Source: an uncultured Prevotella sp. (lineage in GTDB: Bacteria; Bacteroidota; Bacteroidia; Bacteroidales; Bacteroidaceae). From it: a stretch of 64,000 nucleotides of DNA. Shown piece after piece: positions 25,107-34,700 of the stretch. The notes under the pieces are model-generated. The model was not told where the DNA came from. It ran no database searches and worked only from the letters and a program-made list of their open reading frames with translations. The stretch is from assembly GCA_946540435.1 (NCBI GenBank), contig CAMNII010000003.1, forward strand, positions 1 to 64,000. Reading direction: 5' to 3'. Numbering within the stretch: the stretch's first letter is position 1; every line of letters begins with the position of its first letter. The position numbers were made by a program, and so were the translations under genes.

Positions 25107-27869
25107 TTAATGTGCTTCCAGCCAGTTGTCGCCCCACCCGCAGTCAGCTACGAGGGGTACACGAAGCGGATAGGCACGCTGCATCTCTTCCAGCACAAGG
25201 GCCTCTACCCTATCGTGCTCTTCGGGAACGACACTGAAGTTCAGTTCGTCGTGCACCTGCAGCAGGAGTTTGCTCTTCAATCCTTCTGCCTTCATCCGCT
25301 GGTAGATGCGAATCATCGCCACCTTGATGATGTCAGCTGCCGAGCCTTGTATCGGCGCATTGATGGCGTTGCGCTCGGCAAACCCACGAACGGTAGCATT
25401 ATGTGAGTTGATGTCCGGGAGGTAGCGGCGGCGGTGGAAGATGGTCTCGGCATAACCCTGTTCTCGGGCCCGCTGCTTCGACATCTCCATGTAGTCGTGC
25501 ACCTGTGGGAAGGTCTCGAAGAAGCCGTCGATGAGTTGGCGGGCTTCATCGCGTGAGATGTCCAGGCGCTCGGCAAGACCGAAGACGGTGATGCCGTAGA
25601 TGATACCGAAGTTTGCACGTTTCGACTTCGTTCGTTCGTCGCGCGTCACCTCTTCAATCGGTTTTTTATAGATGGTAGAGGCTGTGGCCGCATGCAGGTC
25701 GTGGCCTTCCGTGAAGACCCGTATCATATTTTCATCGCCCGACAGGTGCGCCATCACACGCAGTTCTATCTGGCTGTAGTCTGCTGAAAAGAATTGACAA
25801 CCAGGTTCAGGAATGAAGCACTTGCGGATTTCCTTTCCGTCCTCTCCACGTACGGGGATATTCTGAAGGTTCGGGTCGCTCGACGACAGTCTGCCCGTTG
25901 CTGTCACTGCCTGGTTGAAAGATGTATGGATATGTCCTGTGCGCGGGTTGATCAGTTTCGGCAGTGCGTCGACATAAGTTCCGAGCAGTTTCTTAAGCCC
26001 CCGATAATCAAGGATATCGGCAACAATAGGATGTTTCGTGCGCAGCTGTTGTAGCACCTCTTCCGAGGTGACATACTGTCCGGTCTTGGTCTTCTTCGGC
26101 TTCTCGATGATCTTCATCTGTCCGAAGAGGATGTCGCCCACCTGCTTTGGACTGGAGATGTTGAACTCTTGCCCGGCAAGCTCATAGATATGGTGTTCCA
26201 ACTCGAGCATGCGCTCGGTGAAAAGTTTTGACGTTTCCTGCAGCGCCTCAGTGTCCAGGCGCACACCGTTCATCTCCATTTCAGCCAGAACGGGGACGAG
26301 CGGCATCTCGATGTCATAGAACAACTCCTCTACCCTACCCTCTTTCAATTTGGGTTTCAGCACGTTGTACAGCTTCAGTGTCACATCAGCATCTTCGCAG
26401 GCATATTCATAGACTTCTGCGGGGTGTAAATCTCGCATATTCCGCTGTCCTTTTCCCCTGGGTCCGATGAGTTCATCGATATGGATAGTCTTGTAGTTCA
26501 GGTAGACTTCTGCCAGATAGTCCATGTTATGACGAAGCTCGGGTTGCAGGACATAATGTGCCAGCATTGTGTCGAACATCGGACCTTGCAACGTGATGCC
26601 ATAGTTGGCCAACACCTCAAGGTCGTACTTGATGTTCTGCCCTATCTTCAGGATTTTCGGGTCTTCATAAAGCGTTTTAAATATATTAACAATCTTTTCA
26701 GCTTCTTCACGTTTAGCAGACACAGGGACATAGAAGGCTTCATTTTCCTTCACAGCAAAGCTCAAACCGACCAATTCGGCATCGATAGCGCTTGTTGAAG
26801 TGGTTTCCGTGTCTAGAACGAAAAAGTCGTTTGTAAAGATATATTCACAAAGTTTTTTGATTTCATCCTCATTTTCAACAAGTTTGTAAGAATGATGGGT
26901 AGACGAAAGGGTTTCAAAACTTGAGAATTTTGGCTCGCTCGGGGTGTCGCTTGCAAATTCTGCAAACAAATCGAGTTGTCCGTTAACGGGCTTTTGAATT
27001 GTTTCAGGTTTTTTAAGAATCTTGTCTGCCAGGCTCTTAAACTCCAGTTCAGCGAAGATTTTCCGCAGTTCTGCCTCGTTTGGGTCGGTGAGTTTCAATT
27101 CGTCCATGTTCAGTTCCACCGGCACATCGGTCCGGATGGTGGCGAGGAAGTAGGACATGCGGATGTCATCGACAGCATTCTCTACTTTTTCCCTCAGCTT
27201 GCCTTTGATCTCGGTGGAGTGGGCGAGGAGGTTGTCAATCGATCCGTAGTCGTTGATGAGTTTCACTGCCGTCTTCTCACCAACACCCGGGCAGCCGGGG
27301 AAGTTATCCGAGGAGTCGCCCATGAGTGCCAGGAGGTCGATGACCTGGGTAGGGGAGGTGAGACCGTATTTGGCGCAGACCTCTGCGGGTCCCATGGTCT
27401 CGTAGCCGCCGCCGTGGCGTGGCCGGTACTGAAACACGTTGTCGCGTACCAGCTGTCCGTAGTCCTTATCGGGGGTGAGCATATAGGTTTCTATGCCTTT
27501 CTGCCCGGCTTTGGTGGCCAGCGTACCGATGATGTCGTCAGCCTCGAAGCCGTCGACCTGCAGGATAGGGATGCGGAAGGCATTGAGGATGTCCTTGATG
27601 ATCGGAACGCTCAGGCGTATATCTTCCGGGGTCTCCTGCCGTTGTGCTTTGTATTCTGGAAAGGCTTCGTGGCGGAAGGTCTTTCCATGGTCGAAAGCCA
27701 CACCGAGATGTGTTGGTTTTTCCTTGGTAATCACCTCGTTAAGAGTGTTTACAAAGCCCATGACGGCCGATGTGTTCAGTCCTTTGGAATTGATACGTGG
27801 TGCCTTGATGAAGGCATAGTAAGCTCTGTAGATGAGTGCGTAGGCATCGAGCAGGAATAGTTTCTCCAT
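25107..27869 (-). CDS. polA: DNA polymerase I
   Basis: Gap-filling and Okazaki-fragment polymerase, 920 residues. The N-terminal 5' nuclease shows LLDAYALIYRAYYAF, EADDIIGTLA, LTPDKDYGQL and LMGDSSDNFPGCPGVGEKTA. The middle 3'-5' exonuclease retains FVLDTETTST, KIGQNIKYDLEVL and YACEDADVTLKLY, so proofreading may be active. The polymerase domain has FSADYSQIELRVMAHLSGD (motif A), KRANFGIIYG (motif B) and LLQVHDELNF (motif C). Length and order are complete. DUF418 follows with essentially no gap, and the divergent polyprenyl synthase gene starts 92 bases away. Confidence 0.97.
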   Translation of the reverse strand: MEKLFLLDAYALIYRAYYAFIKAPRINSKGLNTSAVMGFVNTLNEVITKEKPTHLGVAFDHGKTFRHEAFPEYKAQRQETPEDIRLSVPIIKDILNAFRIPILQVDGFEADDIIGTLATKAGQKGIETYMLTPDKDYGQLVRDNVFQYRPRHGGGYETMGPAEVCAKYGLTSPTQVIDLLALMGDSSDNFPGCPGVGEKTAVKLINDYGSIDNLLAHSTEIKGKLREKVENAVDDIRMSYFLATIRTDVPVELNMDELKLTDPNEAELRKIFAELEFKSLADKILKKPETIQKPVNGQLDLFAEFASDTPSEPKFSSFETLSSTHHSYKLVENEDEIKKLCEYIFTNDFFVLDTETTSTSAIDAELVGLSFAVKENEAFYVPVSAKREEAEKIVNIFKTLYEDPKILKIGQNIKYDLEVLANYGITLQGPMFDTMLAHYVLQPELRHNMDYLAEVYLNYKTIHIDELIGPRGKGQRNMRDLHPAEVYEYACEDADVTLKLYNVLKPKLKEGRVEELFYDIEMPLVPVLAEMEMNGVRLDTEALQETSKLFTERMLELEHHIYELAGQEFNISSPKQVGDILFGQMKIIEKPKKTKTGQYVTSEEVLQQLRTKHPIVADILDYRGLKKLLGTYVDALPKLINPRTGHIHTSFNQAVTATGRLSSSDPNLQNIPVRGEDGKEIRKCFIPEPGCQFFSADYSQIELRVMAHLSGDENMIRVFTEGHDLHAATASTIYKKPIEEVTRDERTKSKRANFGIIYGITVFGLAERLDISRDEARQLIDGFFETFPQVHDYMEMSKQRAREQGYAETIFHRRRYLPDINSHNATVRGFAERNAINAPIQGSAADIIKVAMIRIYQRMKAEGLKSKLLLQVHDELNFSVVPEEHDRVEALVLEEMQRAYPLRVPLVADCGWGDNWLEAH

Positions 27870-27934
27870 TGTAAAAAAATAATATTTGGCTGTAAAATTA
27901 CAAAAAAAACAGCATTTATACGAAAAGAAATGCG

Positions 27935-27942
27935 TAATTTTG
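27935..27942 (+). promoter_or_regulatory. -7 box of polyprenyl synthase gene
   Basis: TAATTTTG lies 20 bases before ATG 27962, an exact TAnnTTTG match. No convincing -33 element is present at 19-21 bases. The divergent polA message must start in the same 92-base gap. Confidence 0.5.
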
Positions 27943-27961
27943 TATCAAATTTCAATATATC

Positions 27962-28939
27962 ATGGAACTACTGCAGCAGATTCGTAAGCCAATAGAAGTG
28001 GAAATGGGCGAATTTATCGCCAATTTTAACGCAGCGTTGACGCATGACGACGGTTTGTTGTCACAGGCGTTGGCTCATATCCGTCAGCGTGCGGGCAAGC
28101 GTATGCGTCCGATGTTGACGTTGCTCATGGCTAAGACGTTCGGCGAGATAACGGACCAGACCCAATATGCTGCTGTGGGATTAGAGCTCTTGCATACGGC
28201 CTCGCTTGTTCATGACGACGTGGTGGATGAGAGCAATGAGCGTCGCGGACAGGCATCTGTCAATGCGACGTATGACAACAAGGTAGCCGTGCTGGTGGGT
28301 GATTTCATCCTTTCCACGGCCTTGTTGAGTGTGGCCAAGACGGGCAATCAGCGCATCGTGGAATACCTGGCAGAACTCGGTCGCACGCTCTCGAACGGAG
28401 AGATTCTTCAGCTGACCAATATCCAGAACCAGGAGATCTCGGAAGAGGTTTACTATCAGGTTATTAAGCAAAAGACGGCAGCCCTCTTCGAGGCGTGTGC
28501 CGCCATCGGCGCGCTGTCGTCAGGAGCCGATGAGGATAGGGTAGAGGCGGCGAAGCGGTTCGGTCAGAACCTTGGTATCATCTTCCAGATTCGCGATGAC
28601 ATCTTCGACTACTACGACGCCGCAGAGATTGGCAAGCCCACTGGCAACGATATGGCTGAGGGCAAGCTGACGCTGCCTGTCATCTATGCCTTGCAGCATT
28701 CGCCGTATGACTCGATGCTGACGCTGGCTCGGAAGGTGAAGGCGGGGACGGTGAATACCGATGAAATCGCTGTCTTGGTGGAGTTTGCCAAGCAGAACGG
28801 TGGTATTGAGTATGCCGAGCAGCGTATGTGGGAGTTCCATGGCGAATGCAGTCGTTTTATCAATGCGCATGTGTCCGACCCGGTTATCAGGACGTCGCTG
28901 GAGGCCTATCTCGACTATGTCATCCAGCGCAACAGCTGA
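27962..28939 (+). CDS. Polyprenyl diphosphate synthase (trans, long-chain)
   Basis: Condenses isopentenyl diphosphate with allylic diphosphates to a long all-trans chain, most likely the side chain of menaquinone. The 325-residue protein has the first Asp-rich motif DDVVD (85-89) in LVHDDVVDESNERRG and the second, DDIFD (212-216), in FQIRDDIFDYYD. GKRMRPMLTLL near the N-terminus binds isopentenyl diphosphate. Length and motifs match IspB/octaprenyl-type synthases; the exact chain length cannot be read. It is divergent from polA and followed by a strong terminator. Confidence 0.92.
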   Translation: MELLQQIRKPIEVEMGEFIANFNAALTHDDGLLSQALAHIRQRAGKRMRPMLTLLMAKTFGEITDQTQYAAVGLELLHTASLVHDDVVDESNERRGQASVNATYDNKVAVLVGDFILSTALLSVAKTGNQRIVEYLAELGRTLSNGEILQLTNIQNQEISEEVYYQVIKQKTAALFEACAAIGALSSGADEDRVEAAKRFGQNLGIIFQIRDDIFDYYDAAEIGKPTGNDMAEGKLTLPVIYALQHSPYDSMLTLARKVKAGTVNTDEIAVLVEFAKQNGGIEYAEQRMWEFHGECSRFINAHVSDPVIRTSLEAYLDYVIQRNS

Positions 28940-28971
28940 AAAAAGCTATTAGGCAACACCGCCAACGATAA

Positions 28972-29026
28972 AAAAGTCATCGCATGGAAGCGTCTCTATC
29001 GGAGTGCTTGCCATGCGATGACTTTT
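28972..29026. terminator. Bidirectional terminator between convergent genes
   Basis: A perfect 16-base inverted repeat, aaaagtcatcgcatgg (28972-28987) and its complement (29011-29026), starts with A and ends with T tracts. The 23-base interior can extend the stem (aagc/gctt). It lies between the polyprenyl synthase and deoC stop codons and serves both. Confidence 0.85.
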
Positions 29027-29065
29027 ATGGTATTCGTGAATGTTTTATTAAAGGATGCTTTCTGG

Positions 29066-29965
29066 TTAGAAGAACTTCACGTCGTGGCCTTCGAGTTCGG
29101 AGAGCAGGAGGTTGGCGAGGCGTGATGTTCCGAGGCGGAACCACTTGTTAGTCAGCCACTTCTCACCGAGCACTTCCTTGACGATGGTGTAGTAGGTGAT
29201 GGCATCCATGACGGTGTTGATGCCGCCGGCAGGCTTGAAACCAATCTGTATGCCGGTCTCGTCGTAGTATTCCTTGATGGCCTGGCACATGACGTAGGCA
29301 GCCTCGGGCGTGGCAGAAATCTTCTCTTTTCCGGTGGAGGTCTTGATGTAATCGGCACCGGCATACATGGAGATGATGGATGCCTTCTTGATGTCGGCAG
29401 CGTTGCGCAGGCAGCCGGTCTCGAGGATGACCTTCATGGCCTTGTCGCCGCAGACGGCCTTCAGTTCACTGATGTCATCGGCTACGCCTTCGTAGTCGCC
29501 CTGCAGGAACTTGCCGACGGGCATGACGATGTCGATCTCGGTGGCACCGTCCTTGATGGCGAGTGCTGTCTCGGCAATCTTCACTTCGATGAGTGCCTGT
29601 GAGGAGGGGAAGGACCCGCTGACGCAGGCTATCTCAACGCCGTCGACTTCGAGGGTGTCGTTGACGATGGCGGCGAAGCAGGGGTATACGCAGATGGTGG
29701 CGACATGGGGTAGGGCAGGGTACTCCTGGTCGAAGCGGTTGACGCGTTCGGTGAATTCCATGACGCTGACGTCAGAGTCGGTGGTCTTCAGGGTGGTGAG
29801 CTCGATGCTTCCCATGAGGAATTTCTTGACCTCCTGGGTGTCGTTCTGCGGTACTTTCTCGGTGATGATGGTGCGTACAGCAGCTTGCACGTCGGCATCG
29901 CTGACATTGAGGTTGTACTTTGACAGAGCCTGGTCGATTCGGCTTTTGTTTTCTTTGTTCATCAT
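29066..29965 (-). CDS. deoC: Deoxyribose-phosphate aldolase
   Basis: Cleaves 2-deoxyribose 5-phosphate to glyceraldehyde 3-phosphate and acetaldehyde in deoxynucleoside breakdown. In the 299-residue TIM barrel the Schiff-base lysine is Lys208 in GADYIKTSTGK. GATEIDIVMPVGKF (about 140-153) and GFKPAGGI carry the other active-site residues. Length exceeds E. coli DeoC (259) mainly at the N-terminus, as in Bacteroidetes relatives. ATG 29965 or 29962 is possible. It is the last gene of the dtd operon, seven bases after the MazG-like gene. Confidence 0.95.
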   Translation of the reverse strand: MMNKENKSRIDQALSKYNLNVSDADVQAAVRTIITEKVPQNDTQEVKKFLMGSIELTTLKTTDSDVSVMEFTERVNRFDQEYPALPHVATICVYPCFAAIVNDTLEVDGVEIACVSGSFPSSQALIEVKIAETALAIKDGATEIDIVMPVGKFLQGDYEGVADDISELKAVCGDKAMKVILETGCLRNAADIKKASIISMYAGADYIKTSTGKEKISATPEAAYVMCQAIKEYYDETGIQIGFKPAGGINTVMDAITYYTIVKEVLGEKWLTNKWFRLGTSRLANLLLSELEGHDVKFF

Positions 29966-29972
29966 GATTCTG

Positions 29973-30299
29973 TTATGCTTTTAGTTTTGGATTTTGAATA
30001 TGTCTGATGGAATCTCTGTTAGTCTTCTTTTCCATTGATTGGCGGAAGGCTTCGGTGAGGTCGACACCCGTCTGGTTGGCCAGGCAGATGAGCACCCACA
30101 GCACGTCGGCCATCTCTTCTTCGAGGTTGGCGTCCTCGCCGGCCTTAAAGCTCTGGTCGCCATACTTGCGGGCTATCACGCGGGCCAGCTCGCCCACCTC
30201 TTCGGTGAGGCATGCCATGTTGGTGAGTTCGGAGAAGTAGCGTACGCCGTACGTCTTAATCCACTGGTCTACTTGCTGTTGTGCTTCCTTGATGGTCAT
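29973..30299 (-). CDS. MazG-like nucleotide pyrophosphohydrolase
   Basis: A 108-residue single-domain all-alpha pyrophosphatase. EEVGE (33-37) and EEMAD (61-65) are the two halves of the metal-binding EExxE-12-28-ExxD motif. It would hydrolyse (d)NTPs to monophosphates and pyrophosphate, possibly damaged or surplus nucleotides. It overlaps the small membrane protein gene by four bases and precedes deoC, so the operon groups nucleotide clean-up functions. Confidence 0.88.
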   Translation of the reverse strand: MTIKEAQQQVDQWIKTYGVRYFSELTNMACLTEEVGELARVIARKYGDQSFKAGEDANLEEEMADVLWVLICLANQTGVDLTEAFRQSMEKKTNRDSIRHIQNPKLKA

Positions 30300-30547
30300 C
30301 TGACAATGAATTTAAGGGTGATGAAGATGCCGATGATGGCACCCATGATGATGGCGATGTTGACGAGGTTGTCGCGTCGGTAGTGCTGCCAGTCCAGTGC
30401 TTTGACGACGACGGTAAAGGCCCACAGCAGTATGCCTATGGCCACCATGGCCGCGCCGAAGTAGAGGTTGACGAAATGGCCGACACTCCATCCGAGGGCG
30501 AGCAGGATGATGCCGGCGGTCTCTATTTCTTTCAGGTATTTCTTCAT
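30296..30547 (-). CDS. Small hypothetical membrane protein
   Basis: 83 residues with a basic start and three hydrophobic stretches (GIILLALGWSVGHFV, FGAAMVAIGILLWAF, VNIAIIMGAIIGIFI). I do not recognise a family. Its place between dtd (four-base gap) and the MazG-like gene (ATGA overlap) supports it as a real, co-translated gene. Confidence 0.7.
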   Translation of the reverse strand: MKKYLKEIETAGIILLALGWSVGHFVNLYFGAAMVAIGILLWAFTVVVKALDWQHYRRDNLVNIAIIMGAIIGIFITLKFIVR

Positions 30548-30551
30548 ATCC

Positions 30552-31004
30552 TCATTCTTTGTTCTTGCTGTCCATACAGATGGTGACAGGGCCGTCGTTG
30601 ACCAATTCTATTTGCATGTCAGCGCCGAACTCCCCCGTTCCTATGGATTTGCCCAGTGAAGTCTCTAAAGTCGCACAGAAGCGATTATAGAGCGGAATAG
30701 AGACCTTGTGGGGTGCGGCATGGATGTAGCTTGGCCTGTTTCCTTTCTTGGTTGACGCCATCAGGGTGAACTGGCTGACGACGAGGATGTCGCCGCCGAC
30801 ATCGATGACGGAGCGGTTCATCACCCCCTCGTCATCATTGAAGATGCGCAGGTTTATGGTTTTCTTCACCAGATAGTCGATGTCGTCCTGGCTGTCGTCG
30901 CTGCCTACGCCGAGGAGCACCAGCAGTCCCTGTCCGATCTGCGACTTGAGATGGCCGCCGATGCTGACGGAAGCATGGCTGACACGTTGTATGACTACTC
31001 TCAT
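30552..31004 (-). CDS. dtd: D-aminoacyl-tRNA deacylase
   Basis: Hydrolyses D-amino acids, and mischarged glycine, from tRNA. The 150-residue protein starts MRVVIQRVSHASV as the family does and has the active-site SQFTLMAS (Ser-Gln cross-subunit pocket) and the NDGPVTI segment in place of the usual Gly-cis-Pro NxGPVT. Both catalytic motifs are intact. The ATG at 31004 is chosen over an upstream in-frame start that falls inside the promoter. It is first in a four-gene operon (dtd, membrane protein, MazG-like, deoC). Confidence 0.95.
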   Translation of the reverse strand: MRVVIQRVSHASVSIGGHLKSQIGQGLLVLLGVGSDDSQDDIDYLVKKTINLRIFNDDEGVMNRSVIDVGGDILVVSQFTLMASTKKGNRPSYIHAAPHKVSIPLYNRFCATLETSLGKSIGTGEFGADMQIELVNDGPVTICMDSKNKE

Positions 31005-31009
31005 GCCTA

Positions 31010-31040
31010 CAAAATTACAAAAAGTTAAGGGCAAAACAAA
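31010..31040 (-). promoter_or_regulatory. Promoter of the dtd operon
   Basis: On the minus strand TTTG (complement of 31037-31040) is followed after 19 bases by TAATTTTG (complement of 31010-31017). This is a textbook Bacteroidetes promoter that leaves almost no leader before ATG 31004. Confidence 0.7.
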
Positions 31041-31217
31041 GAAAAACATTTCTTTTTTTGCCGCGACGGGGTATTTTTCTTCTTTTTGCGTTCCGAAGCC
31101 TCATTAGCAAATGGTGCCCTATGGAAAAGAAACATCGTTGTTTCCTTTGCCAACAGCCCTCATGCTCTCCTTCGGGCTTTCTTAAGAACCCCCTCGTATT
31201 TTCTAAGCCACCCCATC

Positions 31218-31371
31218 GTATTCTCTTAGGGATTACACTGTATTCTCTTAGGGAATACACTGCATTCTCTTAGGGATCACACTGTATTCTCTTAGGGATC
31301 ACACTGTATTCTCTTAGGGAATACACTGCATTCTCTTAGGGATCACACTGTATTCTCTTAGGGAATACATC
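31218..31371. repeat. Seven-copy 22-bp tandem repeat
   Basis: Units start at 31218, 31240, 31262, 31284, 31306, 31328 and 31350 with consensus gtattctcttagggatcaca plus ct. Units alternate at the gattac/gaatac/gatcac positions. In the gaatac form each unit is a short palindrome (gtattc..gaatac). Upstream at 31190-31217 are two more degenerate units. The array lies in a 730-base gap without genes. Confidence 0.85.
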
Positions 31372-31438
31372 GTTTTCCGCGAATGCGAAAAAGGGGGAAC
31401 GACGTTAAACGAAGTTAAAGAGAGTTGCAGTCCCCGGG

Positions 31439-31733
31439 AGGCGTCACCCAACAGACCCGTTGACAGGATATCAAACGAGGTGGGGGTGACGCCTACAGGG
31501 TCGTGGTATCGGATGAATTATTTCTTTCACAGGCCGCCATAGATGGCAAAAGCATACCTTTGGTGTCCGTAGGTGTGCGGCCAGCCCGGCGGTGTCAGCC
31601 CAGCGGGTGAGTGGCCTGTGTAGTGCCAGCCCGGCGGTGTCAGCCCGACTGGTGAGTGGTCTGTGTGGTGTCTGCCTGGCTGGTGTGCGGCCAGCCTAGG
31701 GTCTGCAAAGCTGGTGAGCGGCCAGTCAGACGA
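31439..31733. repeat. Hairpin and GC-rich imperfect repeats in gene-free gap
   Basis: aggcgtcaccc (31439-31449) pairs with gggtgacgcct (31484-31494). Further on, gccagcccggcggtgtcagccc occurs twice with a 45-base period (about 31580 and 31625), and shorter ctggtgagtgg-type pieces continue to the stop codon of the next gene. I find no gene in 31050-31737. Confidence 0.55.
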
Positions 31734-31737
31734 TGGT

Positions 31738-34700
31738 TTATTTCAGGATTTTCTTCCCGTTGGTGTTTACGATGATGTGATGTGGCTTAGAGGTTTTGCT
31801 GCCTGGATGAGTGGTATCGTTGCGTGAGGGGGTGGCAGGGCGGCCCAGCAGGTCGTAGGTGGCTGTTGCTGCCTTTTCGTCGGTGCTGACGGTTGTGATG
31901 GCGTTGCCGTTGCCGATGGTGAAGGTTCCTGTGGCGAATGAAGAGCCGAGGTAGGCGCCGCTGACCATCTGTATGCCGTAGGTATATTCGCCCTCAGGCA
32001 GCTTGAGTGTGACCTGTCGTGCCTGGCAGGCATTGCCGCTGGTGGGTGTCTTCCGCTCGCCTGTGGGGAAGTTGGCGACATTGGTGCCGGCGACGACGTT
32101 GCCGTTGTTGTCGAAGACGATGTATTCGAAGGTCTCGTTGCCGATGGCTCCTGCAGGCAGTTGCCACGACAGTGTGACGTTGTCCTTGGTGGTTATCGGC
32201 TCGTTGAGAACGGGTGGCTGCGGCTGATAGGCTGACGGTGACGGGTTGACGGTGGCTGAGAAGAAGGATCCTGTGCCGTATTTCAGTCCTTCGATGTCTA
32301 CGGCGAGCTCGTTCTCTCCGTTGCGCAGGTAGTCGTTGATGCCGTCGTTGTTTACGTCGGCGATGATGGCCGCGTTGAGGTTTGAGCCGGCGGTGAGGAT
32401 GGGGTCGGCCCACTCGAGTCCGTCGAGGTAGTTGATGCGTATCTTCGATGCTCTGGAGTCGAGGGTGGTGCCGTCGGGCATCTCGGTGTCAGAGCGTCCG
32501 GTCTCGATGATGTCGATGATGCCGTCGCCGTTCCAGTCGATGAAGGCACTGGATCGGAACCCCATGCAGCGGTCGTTGTTCTGCCACGGCAGTCCTGCGA
32601 AGAGTCGGTAGGCGGGGTTGTTGCTGTCGTCGTTGACGAGGCTGTAGATTTGGTTGTACCACCCTTCGTGGTATTCGCCGGAGAAGTATATCTCTGGCAG
32701 TCCGTCGTTGTTGACGTCGGCAAAGTCGAACGACGGCAGGTTGCGGTGGGTTGGGAAGTCGGTCTCGATGAATGCCGTCGGTGTGGACGGCCTGTTGAAG
32801 AAGATGACGGTTTTGTTGGATTTATTCGTTCCGGTGAGCATGAAGTCCATGTATCCGTCGCTGTTGAAGTCGTAGGCCTTTACGTAGCCCATACAGTGGT
32901 CCCATGAGGTGTTCTGGATGGTGTAGCGTCGGCGGTTGTCGTAGTTTTTCTTTTTGAAGAGGATGGTGCCGTTGGTATCTCTTCCCATGCCGAGGAGCAG
33001 GCAGTTGTAGTTGGTCTTGTCGGAACAGACGACGAGGTCGAGCTTGCCGTCGTTGTCGAAGTCGGCAACGTCGCCGGACTTGATCCATGTCCAGTTGAAG
33101 CCCTCGTCGAGGGTGGTTCCGTCGGCTTCGTAGACGGCAGTGGGGGCGATGTGGAAGGCTCCTGTCCCGTCGCCGAGGAAGAGTCCTTCCGGTCCGCCGT
33201 CGTCGGCAGTATGTCCGCTGGGTTCGGAGTCGAAGGCAACGATGTCGAGGATGCCGTCGCCGTCGAAGTCGACGGGATAGGCAGTAGCGAGGAAGTCTAC
33301 GTTTCCGATGTCACCGATGTTGCCGACCTCCTGATAGGCTGCCGCAGAGGCTTCTCCCGTGCCCTTGAGCACATGTCCGCCCATGTTTCCGCCGCAGAGG
33401 AAGAGGTCGTGGATGCCGTCGCCGTCGAAGTCGCCAGAGGTGCCCGTGTTGAAGCCGTCGCCCCAGCTGTTGAATACGATGGGCTGCAGGGTGGGCACGA
33501 CGGGTGTGTCGTCAGCCACGTAGTAGATGACTCTGTTGGCCTTGATGTTGGCCTGGGCGTTGGGGTTGAGCACCTTGAAGGTCACCTCGTGGGCGCCGTC
33601 GGCCATGTCGTAGTTCCAGTAGATGGCATCGGCAGTGCGCTTGTTGAAGTCTGAGCAGAGCGTCATCACGCGGTCCACCTGTCCGTCGATGGTGACCTCC
33701 AGCTGTGCTTCGTAGGTCTTGTCGGCACAGTCGATGTTGCCATAGACCACGATGCCGCGGCCATGGAAGCGGAACGTGTTCTGGCCGCCTTCCGTGGTGC
33801 CAAGGTGCTGGATGCCGGAGGTGAGGAGCTTCGGATAGATATCGGTGAAGCCCTGTTCCACGCGTACGGCGACGGGCTCCTGCACGGCTATCGTCACGTC
33901 GTCCTCGCCGACGCTGCCGCCATGGGCCTCGATCATCTTCAGGGCCAGGTCGTAGACCATCGAATAGGTGTCGTTCAGCGACAGCTTGATATACGTGAAG
34001 TCGCGGTCCTCAACCTCTCGCAGGTTGGGCATCCATTGCTCGGGGATGTTGCTGTAGCCGAGCATGGTGGCCAGGATGCCGGCAGCCGATGACGGGTTGC
34101 AGTCGGAGTCCTGTCCGCAGCGGGTGGAGATCTCCATCGTCTTGCCAAAGTCGCCATGGCCATAGAGGAGTCCGATGGCGACGTAGGCACTGTTCATCGT
34201 GGCATCGATATTGCCGGGTGCCAGGATGAGCTCCGGACAGCCGATGTCCTTGCTGTAGCGCTCGTTGTAGAGGCGCCAAGCACGCTTCCAGTCGGTGGGG
34301 TCTTCACGGTACCACGTGAGGATGCTTCCCACACGCTCACGGAAACGGGTGCCCTCGGGAATGGTCGTCAGTGCCTTCTCGACAATCGTCTCGACATCGT
34401 TCTCGATAAACGCCAGCGTGTACATCGCACCAATGAAGACACCGCCGTACCAGCCGTCGCCGTAGTTCATGATGTGGCCTACGCGGTCGGAAATCTCAGA
34501 CGCTGCATTCGGCATGCCCGGCGACATCAGTCCGGCAAAGTCAGACTCTATCTGATAGTCTATGCAGTCGGCATGAGGATTGTTCTTCCAGTGTCCCGAC
34601 TCAGGTGGCATCAGGCCATGCATGACGTTGTAGCGTCCTTGCTGATTGGCGTGCCAGAGCGGGTAGGGGGCATAGGCAAAGGCCGTGGCAAACGACTCGG

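Noticed and set aside
31218..31371. CRISPR array
   Set aside because: Units abut each other without spacers, and no cas genes are present in the window.
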